Source of the DNA: Phycisphaerae bacterium
GTDB taxonomy: Bacteria > Planctomycetota > Phycisphaerae > UBA1845
NCBI GenBank assembly: GCA_022072505.1
Contig: JAJVHU010000008.1
Span: 76,812-140,811 of the forward strand
Reading direction: 5' to 3'
DNA: 64,000 nt
The notes below the pieces were generated by a model. It was not told the origin of the DNA. It saw nothing but the letters and a program-made list of their open reading frames with translations, and ran no database searches. The position numbers and the translations under genes were made by a program. How positions within the stretch are numbered: the stretch's first letter is position 1; each line of letters opens with the position of its first letter. Positions 1-7,815 of this stretch are shown here, in pieces.

Positions 1-32
1 TAGGCAACAGGCAGTAGGCAATAGGCAGTAGG
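1..32. repeat. 10-bp GGCAAYA repeat tract, end of array
   Basis: The window opens inside a run of near-identical units of the form AGGCAATAGG / AGGCAACAGG / AGGCAGTAGG. The same tract recurs after fliQ and after flhB, each time directly downstream of a stop codon, so this copy probably follows an upstream gene (fliP would be expected) lying outside the window. It carries no plausible coding sequence. Confidence 0.75.
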
Positions 33-60
33 GGTGGAGGTGGGGGAGGCTGCCCTACGG

Positions 61-190
61 TTACAGTGGTCGCCGAGACATTAAGACCTGAGTCTCCGAA
101 ATCTGAGATGCGAGTCTCCGAAATCCGAGATGCGAGTCTCCGAAATCCGAGATGCGAGTCTCCTAAATCCGAGATGCGAGCACCCGAGAC
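61..190 (+). repeat. Degenerate leader tract with 25-bp units ahead of fliQ
   Basis: Four near-identical units containing GAGTCTCCGAAATCCGAGAT are repeated in tandem and end in 'cacccgagac' directly before the fliQ ATG. The tract is relatively A-rich compared with the surrounding genes and has no Shine-Dalgarno-like GGAGG near the start codon. Similar though non-identical tracts precede flhB, flhA, gcvPA and the ABC permease at 42759. It is probably transcribed as the 5' leader of fliQ; any function is inferred. Confidence 0.7.
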
Positions 191-445
191 ATGGATCTTT
201 CACAAGCGCTGGACATCGGACGTGAGGCCTTTTTTGTGGCGTTGAGCACCTCGGCGCCGATCCTGGTGATCGGGATGGTGGTTGGGCTGGCGATTTCGCT
301 GGTTCAGACCGTCACCCAGCTTCAGGAGCAGACGCTGACGTTTGTGCCGAAGATCGCGGCGATGGTGATCGCGGCGGCGTTCTTCATTCCGTGGATCGCG
401 TCGCAGATGCTTGAGTACACGCGGGCGATGCTGGGGCCGCCGTGA
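191..445 (+). CDS. fliQ: Flagellar export apparatus protein FliQ
   Basis: This 84-residue protein matches FliQ, a small inner-membrane subunit that forms part of the export gate of the flagellar type III secretion system with FliP and FliR. The length is close to the family norm of about 89. Two hydrophobic segments are visible (about residues 13-38 and 50-75) separated by a short loop containing TQLQEQTL, which is typical of FliQ. It heads a fliQ-fliR-flhB-flhA order; fliP is expected just outside the window. The ATG at 191 is directly preceded by a repeat tract and lacks a Shine-Dalgarno sequence. Identity is firm; the non-flagellar paralogue SctS is unlikely because every neighbour is flagellar. 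Confidence 0.93.
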   Translation: MDLSQALDIGREAFFVALSTSAPILVIGMVVGLAISLVQTVTQLQEQTLTFVPKIAAMVIAAAFFIPWIASQMLEYTRAMLGPP

Positions 446-535
446 GGGGGAGGGATAGGGAACAGGCAACAGGGAACAGGCAATAGGCAATAGGCAATAG
501 GCAATAGGCAATAGGGAACAGGGAACAGGAGTGGA
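446..535 (+). repeat. 10-bp GGCAAYA repeat tract after fliQ
   Basis: Directly after the fliQ stop there is a tract of roughly eight units alternating AGGGAACAGG and AGGCAATAGG. The reverse strand would read as a Leu-Pro-Ile-Ala-Tyr-Cys repeat, but this has no sign of being coding. It is the same family as the tracts at 1, 2668 and, in degenerate form, 9335. Confidence 0.8.
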
Positions 536-547
536 GGGGGTTTTTTA

Positions 548-700
548 GTTTCAGGGGTAGGCGAACCTTGAGTGTTCGAACCTTGAGTGTCCGAACACTC
601 GGGCGTAGGAGACGGACATCTGGGGGCTGGGCGCTGTTTCAGAACTCTCGAAGCAGGGCGAAAAAAGAACGCTTCCTGACCCCTGACATCGCTGCGCGAC
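548..700 (+). repeat. Degenerate leader tract upstream of fliR
   Basis: The stretch contains repeated 'cgaaccttgagtgt' units (two to three copies with drift), then 'cctgacccctgac', resembling the leader tracts before fliQ, flhB and flhA. It also holds 'gaacgcttcctga', a fragment of the dispersed GCTTCCT..GGCGCGGCTCGG repeat family. The remaining gap before fliR is G-rich with no gene. Confidence 0.55.
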
Positions 701-758
701 GTCAAGGGCGGGCGGGCGCGGATCGGTTTTGAAACAACAATTTCGTGAGCGAGAGGCG

Positions 759-1538
759 ATGTTTTCCGCGGCATCCATCCTGATGTTTCTGCCGGCGCTG
801 GCGTTGGTGATGGGGCGTCTGGGAGGGCTGGTGATCGCGGCGCCTTTGCTGGGAAGCCGGGCGATCCCGGTCAAGATCAAGGCGGCGTTCGTGATGACGG
901 CGGCTCTGGTGGTTCTGCCGATGGTGATGCCGACGGTTCCGGCGGATGTGACCGTGGCGGAGGCGCTGACGGGGATGGCGGGGGAGGTTCTGATCGGATG
1001 GTCGATCGGGTTGATCCTGACGATCGTGGCGACGGGAGTGGAGTATGCGGCGAACCTGATGGGCCAGCAGGCGGGGCTTTCGCTGGCGCCGGTGTTCGAC
1101 CCGACGCTGAATCAGGAGACGAGCGAACTGGGGCAGATCTACAGCATGGTTTTCTTTCTGGTGTTTCTCGGGGTCGGGGGGCATCGGGAGATGGTGGCGT
1201 GCGTGCTGGAGACGTTCGCGCGGATTCCGGTGCTGACGTTCGGGGTGGAGGCGTCGTTCGGCGAGGCGCTGGCGGAAGTGCTGACGGGGGCGATGACGTT
1301 CGGGGTGCGGTTGGCGTCGCCGCTGCTGATCAGCTCGGTGCTGATGAGCGTGGTGATGGGTTTCCTGTCACGGACGATGCCGCAGATGAACGTGCTGACG
1401 ATCGGGTTCAACCTGAAGGTGCTGCTGCTGCTGGGGATCTGCGGGGTGACGCTGGGGTTTTGTGATGAGTTGATTCTGGATGCGATTTCGCAGGGGTTTG
1501 ACGCGGTGCGCGGGGCATTGGCGTCTGGCGAACGGTGA
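759..1538 (+). CDS. fliR: Flagellar export apparatus protein FliR
   Basis: This 259-residue polytopic membrane protein matches FliR of the flagellar export gate. It has about six hydrophobic segments and FliR-like stretches such as GEVLIGWSIG, NLMGQQAGLS and SRTMPQMNVL. The length equals the usual 255-265. I take the ATG at 759, which follows a GAGAGG purine block; an in-frame TTG at 729 would add ten charged residues (KQQFREREA) that fit poorly before the first membrane segment. It lies between fliQ and flhB in the usual flagellar order. Confidence in the identity is high; the start is less certain. Confidence 0.92.
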   Translation: MFSAASILMFLPALALVMGRLGGLVIAAPLLGSRAIPVKIKAAFVMTAALVVLPMVMPTVPADVTVAEALTGMAGEVLIGWSIGLILTIVATGVEYAANLMGQQAGLSLAPVFDPTLNQETSELGQIYSMVFFLVFLGVGGHREMVACVLETFARIPVLTFGVEASFGEALAEVLTGAMTFGVRLASPLLISSVLMSVVMGFLSRTMPQMNVLTIGFNLKVLLLLGICGVTLGFCDELILDAISQGFDAVRGALASGER

Positions 1539-1539
1539 A

Positions 1540-1599
1540 GCGTTCAACTCTGACCGTCCTACGTACCGAATTCTGATCCCTGACCCTGAACGCTGACGC
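1540..1599 (+). repeat. Leader tract before flhB
   Basis: The whole fliR-flhB gap is a tract of drifting units (ctgaccgtc, ctgatccctgaccctgaacgctgacgc) that ends directly at the flhB ATG. It contains 'gtcctacg', the same motif found in the gaps before fliQ ('gccctacgg') and flhA ('gtcctacgg'). No Shine-Dalgarno-like sequence is present. Confidence 0.55.
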
Positions 1600-2667
1600 A
1601 TGTTATCCGACTACGACGATCGAACGGAGGCTCCGACGCCGCGACGGCGGCAGCAGGCGCGGTCGCGCGGGCAGGTTCCGCGGAGCATGGACCTGACGGC
1701 GACGGCGACGCTGCTGGGGGGGATGCTTTTTCTGGGGTGGTGGGGACCGAAGGTGTGGTTGCGTCTGGTGGCGCTGGTCGCAGAGGCGCTGGGACCGGGG
1801 CGGCTGGCGGAGGACGAGTCGCCGGTGATCTGGTCGGCGGCGCTGGCGGTGGAGGCGTTCAAGCTGGTCTGGCCGATGTTCGCGGCGGTGGTGGCGATGG
1901 TGCTGGCGGTGTTGTGGTGGCAGGTGGGGTGGTTGCTGACGGGTCAGCCGTTGTCGCCGAACCTGGGGAAGCTGAACCCGCTGAACGGGCTGAAACGGCT
2001 GGCGTCGGGCGGATCCATCGTGAGCCTGCTGACGAGCGTGGCGAAGGTGTCGGTGGTGGCGATCGTGGCGTATGTCACGGTGATGGCACAGGTGTCGCCG
2101 CTGCTTCTGGCGATGACGATGAGCGTGGAGGACGTGGTGCTGGCCGGGGCGACGCTGGTGTACCAGTTGGGCGTTCGGCTGGGGATCGTGCTGCTGGTGC
2201 TGGGGATTGCGGACTACGTGTACCAGCGTTTTCGTCATGAACGTCAATTGCGGATGACGAAGCAGGAGGTCCGGGACGAGTTCAAGAGCATGGACGGGGA
2301 TCCGGTGGTGCGTCAGCGGCGGCGGCGGATGCACATGGAGCTGATGCGGCAACGTCTGCAACACACGGTACCGAAGGCGGACCTGGTGATCACGAACCCG
2401 ACGCACCTGTCGATCGCGTTGAAATACGACGCGGCGACGATGCCGGCGCCGAAGGTGGTGGCGAAGGGGGAGGACGAGCTTGCGATGGTGATCCGGGAGA
2501 TCGCGCGGCGCTGTGGGATCCCGCTGGTCGAGCGGCAGGCGTTGGCGCGGATGATGTATCCGCGGGTGGAGGTGGGCGAGTACATCCCGGAGCGTTTTTA
2601 CCAGGCGGTGGCGGAGGTGCTGGCGTATGTGTACCGCCTGACGGGGAAGCGGGCGGGAGCGGCGTAG
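1600..2667 (+). CDS. flhB: Flagellar export switch protein FlhB
   Basis: This 355-residue protein is FlhB, the export-gate protein that switches substrate specificity from rod/hook to filament subunits by autocleavage. The N-terminus (DRTEAPTPRRRQQARSRGQ) is characteristic, about four membrane segments follow (residues 30-210), and the cytoplasmic domain carries the autocleavage motif NPTH with the Asn at residue 266. The length is as expected. Its ATG is directly preceded by a repeat-like leader and no Shine-Dalgarno sequence. The C-terminus (about 20 residues after VYRLTGK) is short. It is co-directional with fliR and flhA. Confidence 0.95.
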   Translation: MLSDYDDRTEAPTPRRRQQARSRGQVPRSMDLTATATLLGGMLFLGWWGPKVWLRLVALVAEALGPGRLAEDESPVIWSAALAVEAFKLVWPMFAAVVAMVLAVLWWQVGWLLTGQPLSPNLGKLNPLNGLKRLASGGSIVSLLTSVAKVSVVAIVAYVTVMAQVSPLLLAMTMSVEDVVLAGATLVYQLGVRLGIVLLVLGIADYVYQRFRHERQLRMTKQEVRDEFKSMDGDPVVRQRRRRMHMELMRQRLQHTVPKADLVITNPTHLSIALKYDAATMPAPKVVAKGEDELAMVIREIARRCGIPLVERQALARMMYPRVEVGEYIPERFYQAVAEVLAYVYRLTGKRAGAA

Positions 2668-2740
2668 GGGGAGGCAATAGGCAGTAGGGAACAGGCAATA
2701 GGCAACAGGCAACAGGCAACAGGCAATAGGCAACGAGGGA
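2668..2740 (+). repeat. 10-bp GGCAAYA repeat tract after flhB
   Basis: Seven or so units of AGGCAATAGG / AGGCAACAGG / AGGGAACAGG begin two bases after the flhB stop codon. The tract is the same family as those at 1-32 and 446-535 and again sits directly 3' of a flagellar gene. It is followed by a G-rich spacer (about 2741-2820) that ends in 'gtcctacgg'. Confidence 0.8.
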
Positions 2741-2819
2741 CAGAGGGGCGGTGGTGAGGGGAGTAGGGCGGCGCGCGGCGGTGGGCGGCGGCAGGTGGCG
2801 GGCGGGGGCCGTCCTACGG

Positions 2820-2967
2820 ATCGAAAGTTGAAACGCTTGAACGCAATGGCGTCGAAATGTCAAGACGTCGGAATCTGAGATACGAAACCTGAAAACCCGA
2901 GCACCTGAAAACCTGAGCACCTGAAAACCCGAGCACCTGATACCCGAGTTCCTGATACCCGAAACAA
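2820..2967 (+). repeat. Leader tract with 'cctgaaaacccgagca' units before flhA
   Basis: About six tandem units of 13-17 bp (acctgaaaacccgagc, acctgaaaacctgagc, acctgatacccgag, tcctgatacccgaa) end at the flhA ATG. The upstream part reads 'cgaaagttgaaacg', which recurs exactly in the leader of the permease gene at 42759. There is no Shine-Dalgarno-like motif within 20 nt of the ATG. Confidence 0.75.
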
Positions 2968-5067
2968 ATGGCACGAGCTGAGCTAACACGGGCGACGCTG
3001 ACGCAGGGGGTTCAGCGCCACTACGGCATGTTGCTGCCGCTGCTGGCGATGGCGATGGTGTTCGCGCTGCTGGTTCCGCTGCCGACGTGGCTGATGGACC
3101 TGCTGCTGGTGGTGAACCTGGCGGCATCGGCGGTGATTGCGCTGACGGTGATGTACATGCGCGGTCCGCTGGAGTTCAGTTCGTTCCCGACGATCCTGCT
3201 GGGGATGACGCTGTTCCGGCTGGTGCTGAACGTGAGCACGACGCGTCTGATTCTGACCCACGCGGGTTCGCAGGGGGCGTCGGCGGCGGGTCACGTGGTT
3301 CGTCAGTTCGGGGAGTTCGTGGCGAGCGGGTCGCTGGTGGTGGCGGTCATTCTTTTTGCGATCGTGGTGGTGATCCAGTTCGTGGTGATCACGAAGGGGG
3401 CGACGCGCATCGCGGAAGTGGCGGCGCGTTTCACGCTCGACGGGATGCCGGGCAAGCAGATGGCGGTGGACGCGGACCTGAACGCGCGGATCATCACGGA
3501 CGAGGAGGCGAAGAAGCGGCGGGCGGACATCACGCGGGAGGCGGATTTCTACGGGGCGATGGACGGCGCCAGCAAGTTCGTGCGCGGCGACGCGGTGGCG
3601 GGGATCGTCATTACGCTGATCAACATCATCGGCGGCGCGCTGATCGGCTGGCTTGAGTTCGACATGACGCTGGCGGACACGCTGCGGACGTTCACGGTGC
3701 TGACGATCGGGGACGGGCTGGTGTCGCAGATCCCGGCGTTCATCGTGTCGATCGCGGCGGCGATGATCGTGACGCGTTCGGCGTCGAAGCGGAACCTGGG
3801 GCAGGAAGTCCTGACGCAGCTTACGGACCAGCCGACGGCGTTGATGATGACGGCGGGGTTTCTGCTGCTTCTGGCGGCGACGCCGCTTCCGAAGGCGCCG
3901 CTGCTGATGCTGGCGTCGTCGTGCGCGGGCGCCGCTTATCTGATGGTGCGGATGCGGCGTCAGGCGGCGCTGGCGGCGGCGGCGGCGGTTCCGAAGGGAA
4001 AGGCGCAGGGCGAGCGGGTCGAGGACCAGCTCGCGCCGGATCCGATGGGGCTGGACGTGGGGTACGGGCTGATCCGGCTTGTCGATCGCAAACAGGGCGG
4101 CGACCTGCTGGATCGCATCAGCAATCTGCGCAAGCAGATGGCGCAGGAACTGGGCGTCATCGTTCCGCCGATCCGCATCCGCGACGACATGAAGCTCGGG
4201 CCGAACGCCTACCGCGTCAGTCTGAAGGGGCTGAAGATCGCGGAGGGCGAAGTGATGCCCGGTCATCTGATGGCGATCGACGCGGGGACGGTGCGCGAGC
4301 GGGTGCGCGGAACGGAGGCGCACGAGCCTGCGTTCGGACTGCCGGCGGTGTGGATCGACCCGACGGCGCGTCACGACGCGGAGCATCGGGGTTACACCGT
4401 GGTGGACGCTTCGAGCGTGCTGATCACGCACCTGTCGGAGGTGATCCGGGCGCACGCCGACGAGATTCTCACGCGGCAGGACGTGCATCGGCTTCTGGAC
4501 AAGCTCAAGGAGCGCAGTCCGAAGCTGGTGGAGGATGTTGTCCCGGAGGTGCTCAAGGCCGGGGAGGTGCAGCGCGTGCTTCAGGGGTTGTTGCGCGAGC
4601 GGGTGCCGATCCGCGACCTGGAGCTGGTGCTGGAGACGATCAGCGACGTGGCCGGGCGGACGAAGGACGCGGACATTCTCATCGAGTATGCGCGGAACGC
4701 TTTGGCGCGAACGATCTGTCACCTGAACCAGGGCGACGACGGGAAGTTGCATTGCGTGACGCTGGATCCGGGGCTGGAGGAGTCTCTGATTCCGTCGTTC
4801 TCGCGGAGCGACAAGGGGTTGCCGCCGTCGGTTCCGCCGAAGCTTCAGCAGCGGATCGTGGACGTTTTGAAGCGACGGATCGAGGAGGCGATGCCGCACG
4901 GACGGGGGCGGGCGCCGGTGGTGCTCTGCGCGCCGCAGGTGCGCGCCGGATTGCGGCGGTGGATCGAACACGTCATGCCGGCCGTGGCGGTGCTGTCGTA
5001 CAATGAGATCGTCCCCGACGTGGCGATCGAGTCGCACGGGACGGCGTCGATCGACGGCGCGGCGTGA
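2968..5067 (+). CDS. flhA: Flagellar export protein FlhA
   Basis: This 699-residue protein is FlhA, the major export-gate component that forms a nonameric cytoplasmic ring docking chaperone-substrate complexes. About eight membrane segments occupy residues 20-320, including the FHIPEP-family stretch around FPTILLGMTLFRL and DGMPGKQMAVDADLNAR; the soluble C-terminal domain follows from about 350. The length is standard. Here it is followed not by flhF but by a 387-bp gap and flhG. The start codon follows a tandem repeat leader. The identity is firm. Confidence 0.96.
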   Translation: MARAELTRATLTQGVQRHYGMLLPLLAMAMVFALLVPLPTWLMDLLLVVNLAASAVIALTVMYMRGPLEFSSFPTILLGMTLFRLVLNVSTTRLILTHAGSQGASAAGHVVRQFGEFVASGSLVVAVILFAIVVVIQFVVITKGATRIAEVAARFTLDGMPGKQMAVDADLNARIITDEEAKKRRADITREADFYGAMDGASKFVRGDAVAGIVITLINIIGGALIGWLEFDMTLADTLRTFTVLTIGDGLVSQIPAFIVSIAAAMIVTRSASKRNLGQEVLTQLTDQPTALMMTAGFLLLLAATPLPKAPLLMLASSCAGAAYLMVRMRRQAALAAAAAVPKGKAQGERVEDQLAPDPMGLDVGYGLIRLVDRKQGGDLLDRISNLRKQMAQELGVIVPPIRIRDDMKLGPNAYRVSLKGLKIAEGEVMPGHLMAIDAGTVRERVRGTEAHEPAFGLPAVWIDPTARHDAEHRGYTVVDASSVLITHLSEVIRAHADEILTRQDVHRLLDKLKERSPKLVEDVVPEVLKAGEVQRVLQGLLRERVPIRDLELVLETISDVAGRTKDADILIEYARNALARTICHLNQGDDGKLHCVTLDPGLEESLIPSFSRSDKGLPPSVPPKLQQRIVDVLKRRIEEAMPHGRGRAPVVLCAPQVRAGLRRWIEHVMPAVAVLSYNEIVPDVAIESHGTASIDGAA

Positions 5068-5454
5068 CGGCGCGGCGTGGGGACGAGGGCGCCGCACGGT
5101 CCGTCCGTAAGAGGTGTCACAACCCTGTCGCTTCCCTCCCGGGTGGGGCGGATACCCTAAACCAGAAGAAAAGGGCTTGTGATCCGAGTGCCACGGTGTT
5201 AGCATTCCGGCGTTCGGGGTTCGGGTTCGGGTGGACGGAGCCACAATGACCGGCGCGAACGATCCAACCTTTACAGCTTCGGTGCGCTCCCGGATGCCGG
5301 GTCGGGTGCGGCGTCGGCAGAGCGCCGCGGCCTCATCGCTCGATGATCGTGCGGTCCGCGCCGACGGAGTCTTTTTTCGCATGTCGCGCCCGGGATATTC
5401 CGTGCGGCCGCGGATTCGGACCCGGGAGAGATCAAGCGATGCGGGATTTGTAAG
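5068..5454. other. Gap where flhF is usually found
   Basis: No convincing gene is visible. A GTG-initiated frame at 5231-5485 (84 residues, Arg/Ser-rich, no recognisable motif) overlaps the flhG start and is probably spurious. TTGTGA at about 5176 and TAGCAT about 17 bp further on make a weak candidate promoter for flhG. No GTPase P-loop or other remnant of FlhF could be read in any frame. Confidence 0.5.
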
Positions 5455-6303
5455 ATGGCTTCGGTCCGTCATCGAAGGGCGCTGACGGCGCGAGGCGCGG
5501 CGGATCGTCGACCCGTCGTCATCGCGGTGGTCAGCGGGAAAGGCGGCGTCGGGAAGACGACGCTGTCGGTGAATCTGGCGTGCGCGCTGGGACGACGGGG
5601 CGCGGCGGTGCTGCTGGTGGACGCGGACCTCGGGATGGCGAGCGCCGACCTGATGCTCGGAGTGACGCCGCGGCGTCACCTGGGTCACGTGTTGAGCGGG
5701 TTGTGCGCTCCGGAGGACGCGGTGATCGACGCCGCGCCGGGGGTGAGGCTGATCGGCGGCGGATCGGGATGGGAGGGGGAAGCGGAGATCAGCGCGTTCG
5801 AATATTCGCTGCTGGTGGAGCGGTTGCGCGACGGAAGCCGCGGTGCGGACGTCGTGCTGATCGACGCGGGCGCGGGGGTGTCGCGGCAGGTGTGGGGACC
5901 GGCGTGCGCGGCGGACCGGGTCATCGTGGTGACGACGCCGGAGCCGACGGCGATGGCGGACGCCTACGTCATGATCAAGACGCTGCATCGCCACGGCGTG
6001 CGTGGAAGCGTGTCTTTGTTCGAAAATCTTGTTGACACGCGCGCGGACGGGGCGCAGACTTATGAGCGGATCGCCCGAGTGGCGTCGGGTTTTCTGGGCA
6101 TTGAGATTGAGGACGCCGGGTGCTGCCTGAGCGACTCCGCCGTGGTTGAGGCGGTGCGCCGGCGGACGCCGGTGGTTCTGCGCGACGGAGGGAGTCCCGC
6201 GGGGGCGTGCTTCCGTCAGGCGGCGGAGGATCTGCTGCGGACGATGGGAGCGCGTGAGCGGGCGGAGGGTTTCGTGCGGAAAGTCGCGGGCTTTTTCCTC
6301 TAG
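5455..6303 (+). CDS. flhG: MinD/ParA-like ATPase FlhG (FleN)
   Basis: This 282-residue protein belongs to the MinD/FlhG branch of deviant-Walker-A ATPases, which set flagellar number and placement. The Walker A SGKGGVGKTT lies at residues 27-36, followed by a MinD-type LLVDADLGMASADLMLG block and VLIDAGAGVSRQV for the Walker B region. The N-terminus lacks an obvious DQAxxLR helix, the element by which FlhG activates FlhF in other bacteria, which fits the absence of flhF next to it. Its location between flhA and fliA supports FlhG over chromosome-type ParA. A C-terminal membrane-targeting helix (AEGFVRKVAGFFL) is present. Confidence 0.88.
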   Translation: MASVRHRRALTARGAADRRPVVIAVVSGKGGVGKTTLSVNLACALGRRGAAVLLVDADLGMASADLMLGVTPRRHLGHVLSGLCAPEDAVIDAAPGVRLIGGGSGWEGEAEISAFEYSLLVERLRDGSRGADVVLIDAGAGVSRQVWGPACAADRVIVVTTPEPTAMADAYVMIKTLHRHGVRGSVSLFENLVDTRADGAQTYERIARVASGFLGIEIEDAGCCLSDSAVVEAVRRRTPVVLRDGGSPAGACFRQAAEDLLRTMGARERAEGFVRKVAGFFL

Positions 6304-6384
6304 GCGCGGGGAGGGGGCTCGGGGGCGAAGGGCGCAACGCGGCGCGCGTTGTTTCGTTTCGTCAAGAGGTTGCGGGGGGCAAGG

Positions 6385-6687
6385 ATGGTCTCGCGGTTCC
6401 TCGGCGCGGGTCTGGGGTTGCTGGCGTTCGCGGTTGCGGGAATCGCGGGGATCGTCGTGGGCAACCCGATCGAGGCGACGCTGTCGCGATCGCTGTTGGC
6501 GCTGGTCGTTTTCTTCGCGATCGGGCGGTTGCTGGGCGGGGCGGTCGAGTTGATGGTCGAGGAGCACGTCCGGGGGCGGCGCAGCGCCGCGGAGGGATCG
6601 GGCGATTCCGGAAGGGTAGAGGCGGCGCCCGCATCGAAGGACGCCGCTTCGTCGAAGGGAGCGGGGACCGCGGCGTCGCGCTCCTGA
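6385..6687 (+). CDS. Small membrane protein of the flagellar cluster
   Basis: I do not recognise a named family. The 100-residue product (ATG at 6385; a TTG at 6349 would add 12 residues) has two hydrophobic segments at roughly residues 5-27 and 36-52, then a polar Ala/Ser/Gly-rich tail. It lies between flhG and fliA, co-directional with both, and so may be co-expressed with them. Similar small two-helix proteins occur next to fliA in other bacteria, but no function can be given. It could be poorly conserved filler. Confidence 0.6.
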   Translation: MVSRFLGAGLGLLAFAVAGIAGIVVGNPIEATLSRSLLALVVFFAIGRLLGGAVELMVEEHVRGRRSAAEGSGDSGRVEAAPASKDAASSKGAGTAASRS

Positions 6688-6768
6688 GCGCTGCGGACCG
6701 GGATGTACGGATCACCGGCATCGGCGCGTATTCCGCGTCGTGGCGGGTGAACTCAAGGAGGAGTGAAC

Positions 6769-7554
6769 ATGCCGATGACCCAGGTTCAGGCGGATGTCCG
6801 CGAGTTGTGGACGGAGTTGAAGCGAACCCGCAGTCCCGAGATTCGCAACCGCCTCGTGGAACGGTACATGCACATCGTCCGCTTCAACGCGGAGCGGATC
6901 GCCTCGCGGCTGCCGCATGAGGTGGACGTGGACGATCTGATCTCGGCCGGCACGTTCGGTCTGATGGACGCGATCGACGCCTACGATCTTTCCCGCGGCA
7001 TCAAATTCGAGACGTATTGCACGCAGCGGATCCGGGGGGCGATTCTGGATGAGTTGCGGGCGATGGACTGGGTTCCGCGGTTGGTGCGCAGCCGGGCGCA
7101 GGTGGTGGACACGGCGTCGCGTGAGCTGGAAGCGGAGCTGGGTCACTCGCCGTCGCGGGGGGAACTCGCGCGGCGGCTGCGTCTTTCGGAAGAGGCGCTC
7201 ACGCGACTGCTTCGGGATGCGGCGACGGTGGCGGTCAACTCCCTGTCACGGCAGGTGCTCGACTCCAACTCCAGCCGCGACCTGGAGGGCATTGATATCC
7301 TCCCGGACCGCAACGGGGTGGATCCTGTCGTGGAGCTTCTGAAGGATGATGTCAAGAATGTCGTGACGCGGGGGCTGAACCGGGCGGAGCGCCTTGTGAT
7401 TCTTCTTTATTACTACGAAGATCTTACGATGAAGGAGATCGGATCGACGCTCGATCTTTCCGAGAGCCGCGTCTCGCAGCTTCACACGGCGGTGATGGAG
7501 CGTTTGAAGGAGCATCTCACGCTTCGGCGACGGGATCTTCTGGCGGGCGCCTGA
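6769..7554 (+). CDS. fliA: Flagellar sigma factor FliA (sigma-28)
   Basis: This 261-residue protein is a sigma-28 type RNA polymerase sigma factor controlling late flagellar genes. Region 2 (VDVDDLISAGTFGLMDAI, then KFETYCTQRIRGAILDELR), a region-3 segment and a region-4 helix-turn-helix (LTMKEIGSTLDLSESRVSQL) are in order, and region 1.1 is absent as expected for this group. A strong AAGGAGG lies 7 nt before the ATG at 6769, so I prefer it to the GTG at 6763. It ends the flagellar cluster in this window. Confidence 0.94.
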   Translation: MPMTQVQADVRELWTELKRTRSPEIRNRLVERYMHIVRFNAERIASRLPHEVDVDDLISAGTFGLMDAIDAYDLSRGIKFETYCTQRIRGAILDELRAMDWVPRLVRSRAQVVDTASRELEAELGHSPSRGELARRLRLSEEALTRLLRDAATVAVNSLSRQVLDSNSSRDLEGIDILPDRNGVDPVVELLKDDVKNVVTRGLNRAERLVILLYYYEDLTMKEIGSTLDLSESRVSQLHTAVMERLKEHLTLRRRDLLAGA

Positions 7555-7701
7555 CCGTGGTGGTCCTCCCCTGTGAGCCGGCAACCTCGGGGTCGCAGCG
7601 TCCAGCAGCATCTTGGCCCCAGCGGGACGACTTTGGCGCCGGTCATCGCCTCCGCGCATCAGGATGCCGCTTCAGGGATGCACGGATGCTGAAGAAGGGG
7701 T

Positions 7702-7734
7702 TTCAGGTTATCAGACCTTAAATAAGATTTTTTT
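7702..7734 (+). terminator. Weak hairpin plus T-run after fliA
   Basis: An imperfect 7-bp stem (TTCAGGT / ACCTTAA, one mismatch, six-base loop) is followed after a short gap by ATTTTTTT. It lies between fliA and the next promoter and may end the flagellar transcript. The stem is weak, so this is a tentative call. Confidence 0.3.
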
Positions 7735-7744
7735 GCCCGCCGTA

Positions 7745-7775
7745 TTGACTCCAATAGGAGTGTTGTTATACTCCT
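7745..7775 (+). promoter_or_regulatory. Sigma-70-type promoter with overlapping operator palindrome
   Basis: TTGACT at 7745-7750 and TATACT at 7767-7772 are separated by 16 bp, a near-consensus vegetative promoter. A perfect inverted repeat AGGAGT (7756-7761) / ACTCCT (7770-7775) with an 8-bp centre overlaps the spacer and -10 box. It lies 41 bp upstream of the ribbon-helix-helix gene start, suggesting autorepression by that protein. Confidence 0.65.
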
Positions 7776-7815
7776 GTGAGAGTGTTGGCGGTGGGTTTGA
7801 AGGGTTGAGCAAACC

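Noticed and set aside
446..535. Reverse-strand peptide repeat Leu-Pro-Ile-Ala-Tyr-Cys as a gene
   Set aside because: It is only a translation of the 10-bp repeat tract; the frame has no start with a ribosome-binding site and recurs wherever the tract occurs.
5231..5485. 84-codon frame between flhA and flhG as a gene or flhF remnant
   Set aside because: It overlaps the flhG start, has no GTPase motif, no good ribosome-binding site and an Arg/Ser-rich composition.
2983..6567. Very long open frame opposite flhA and flhG (about 1190 codons)
   Set aside because: It is antisense to well-supported genes, Arg/His/Gln-rich and without motifs. Long antisense frames are an expected result of high third-position GC in the true genes. 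The same applies to 10374-13313 (minus), 28356-31064 (plus) and 33424-36198 (plus).
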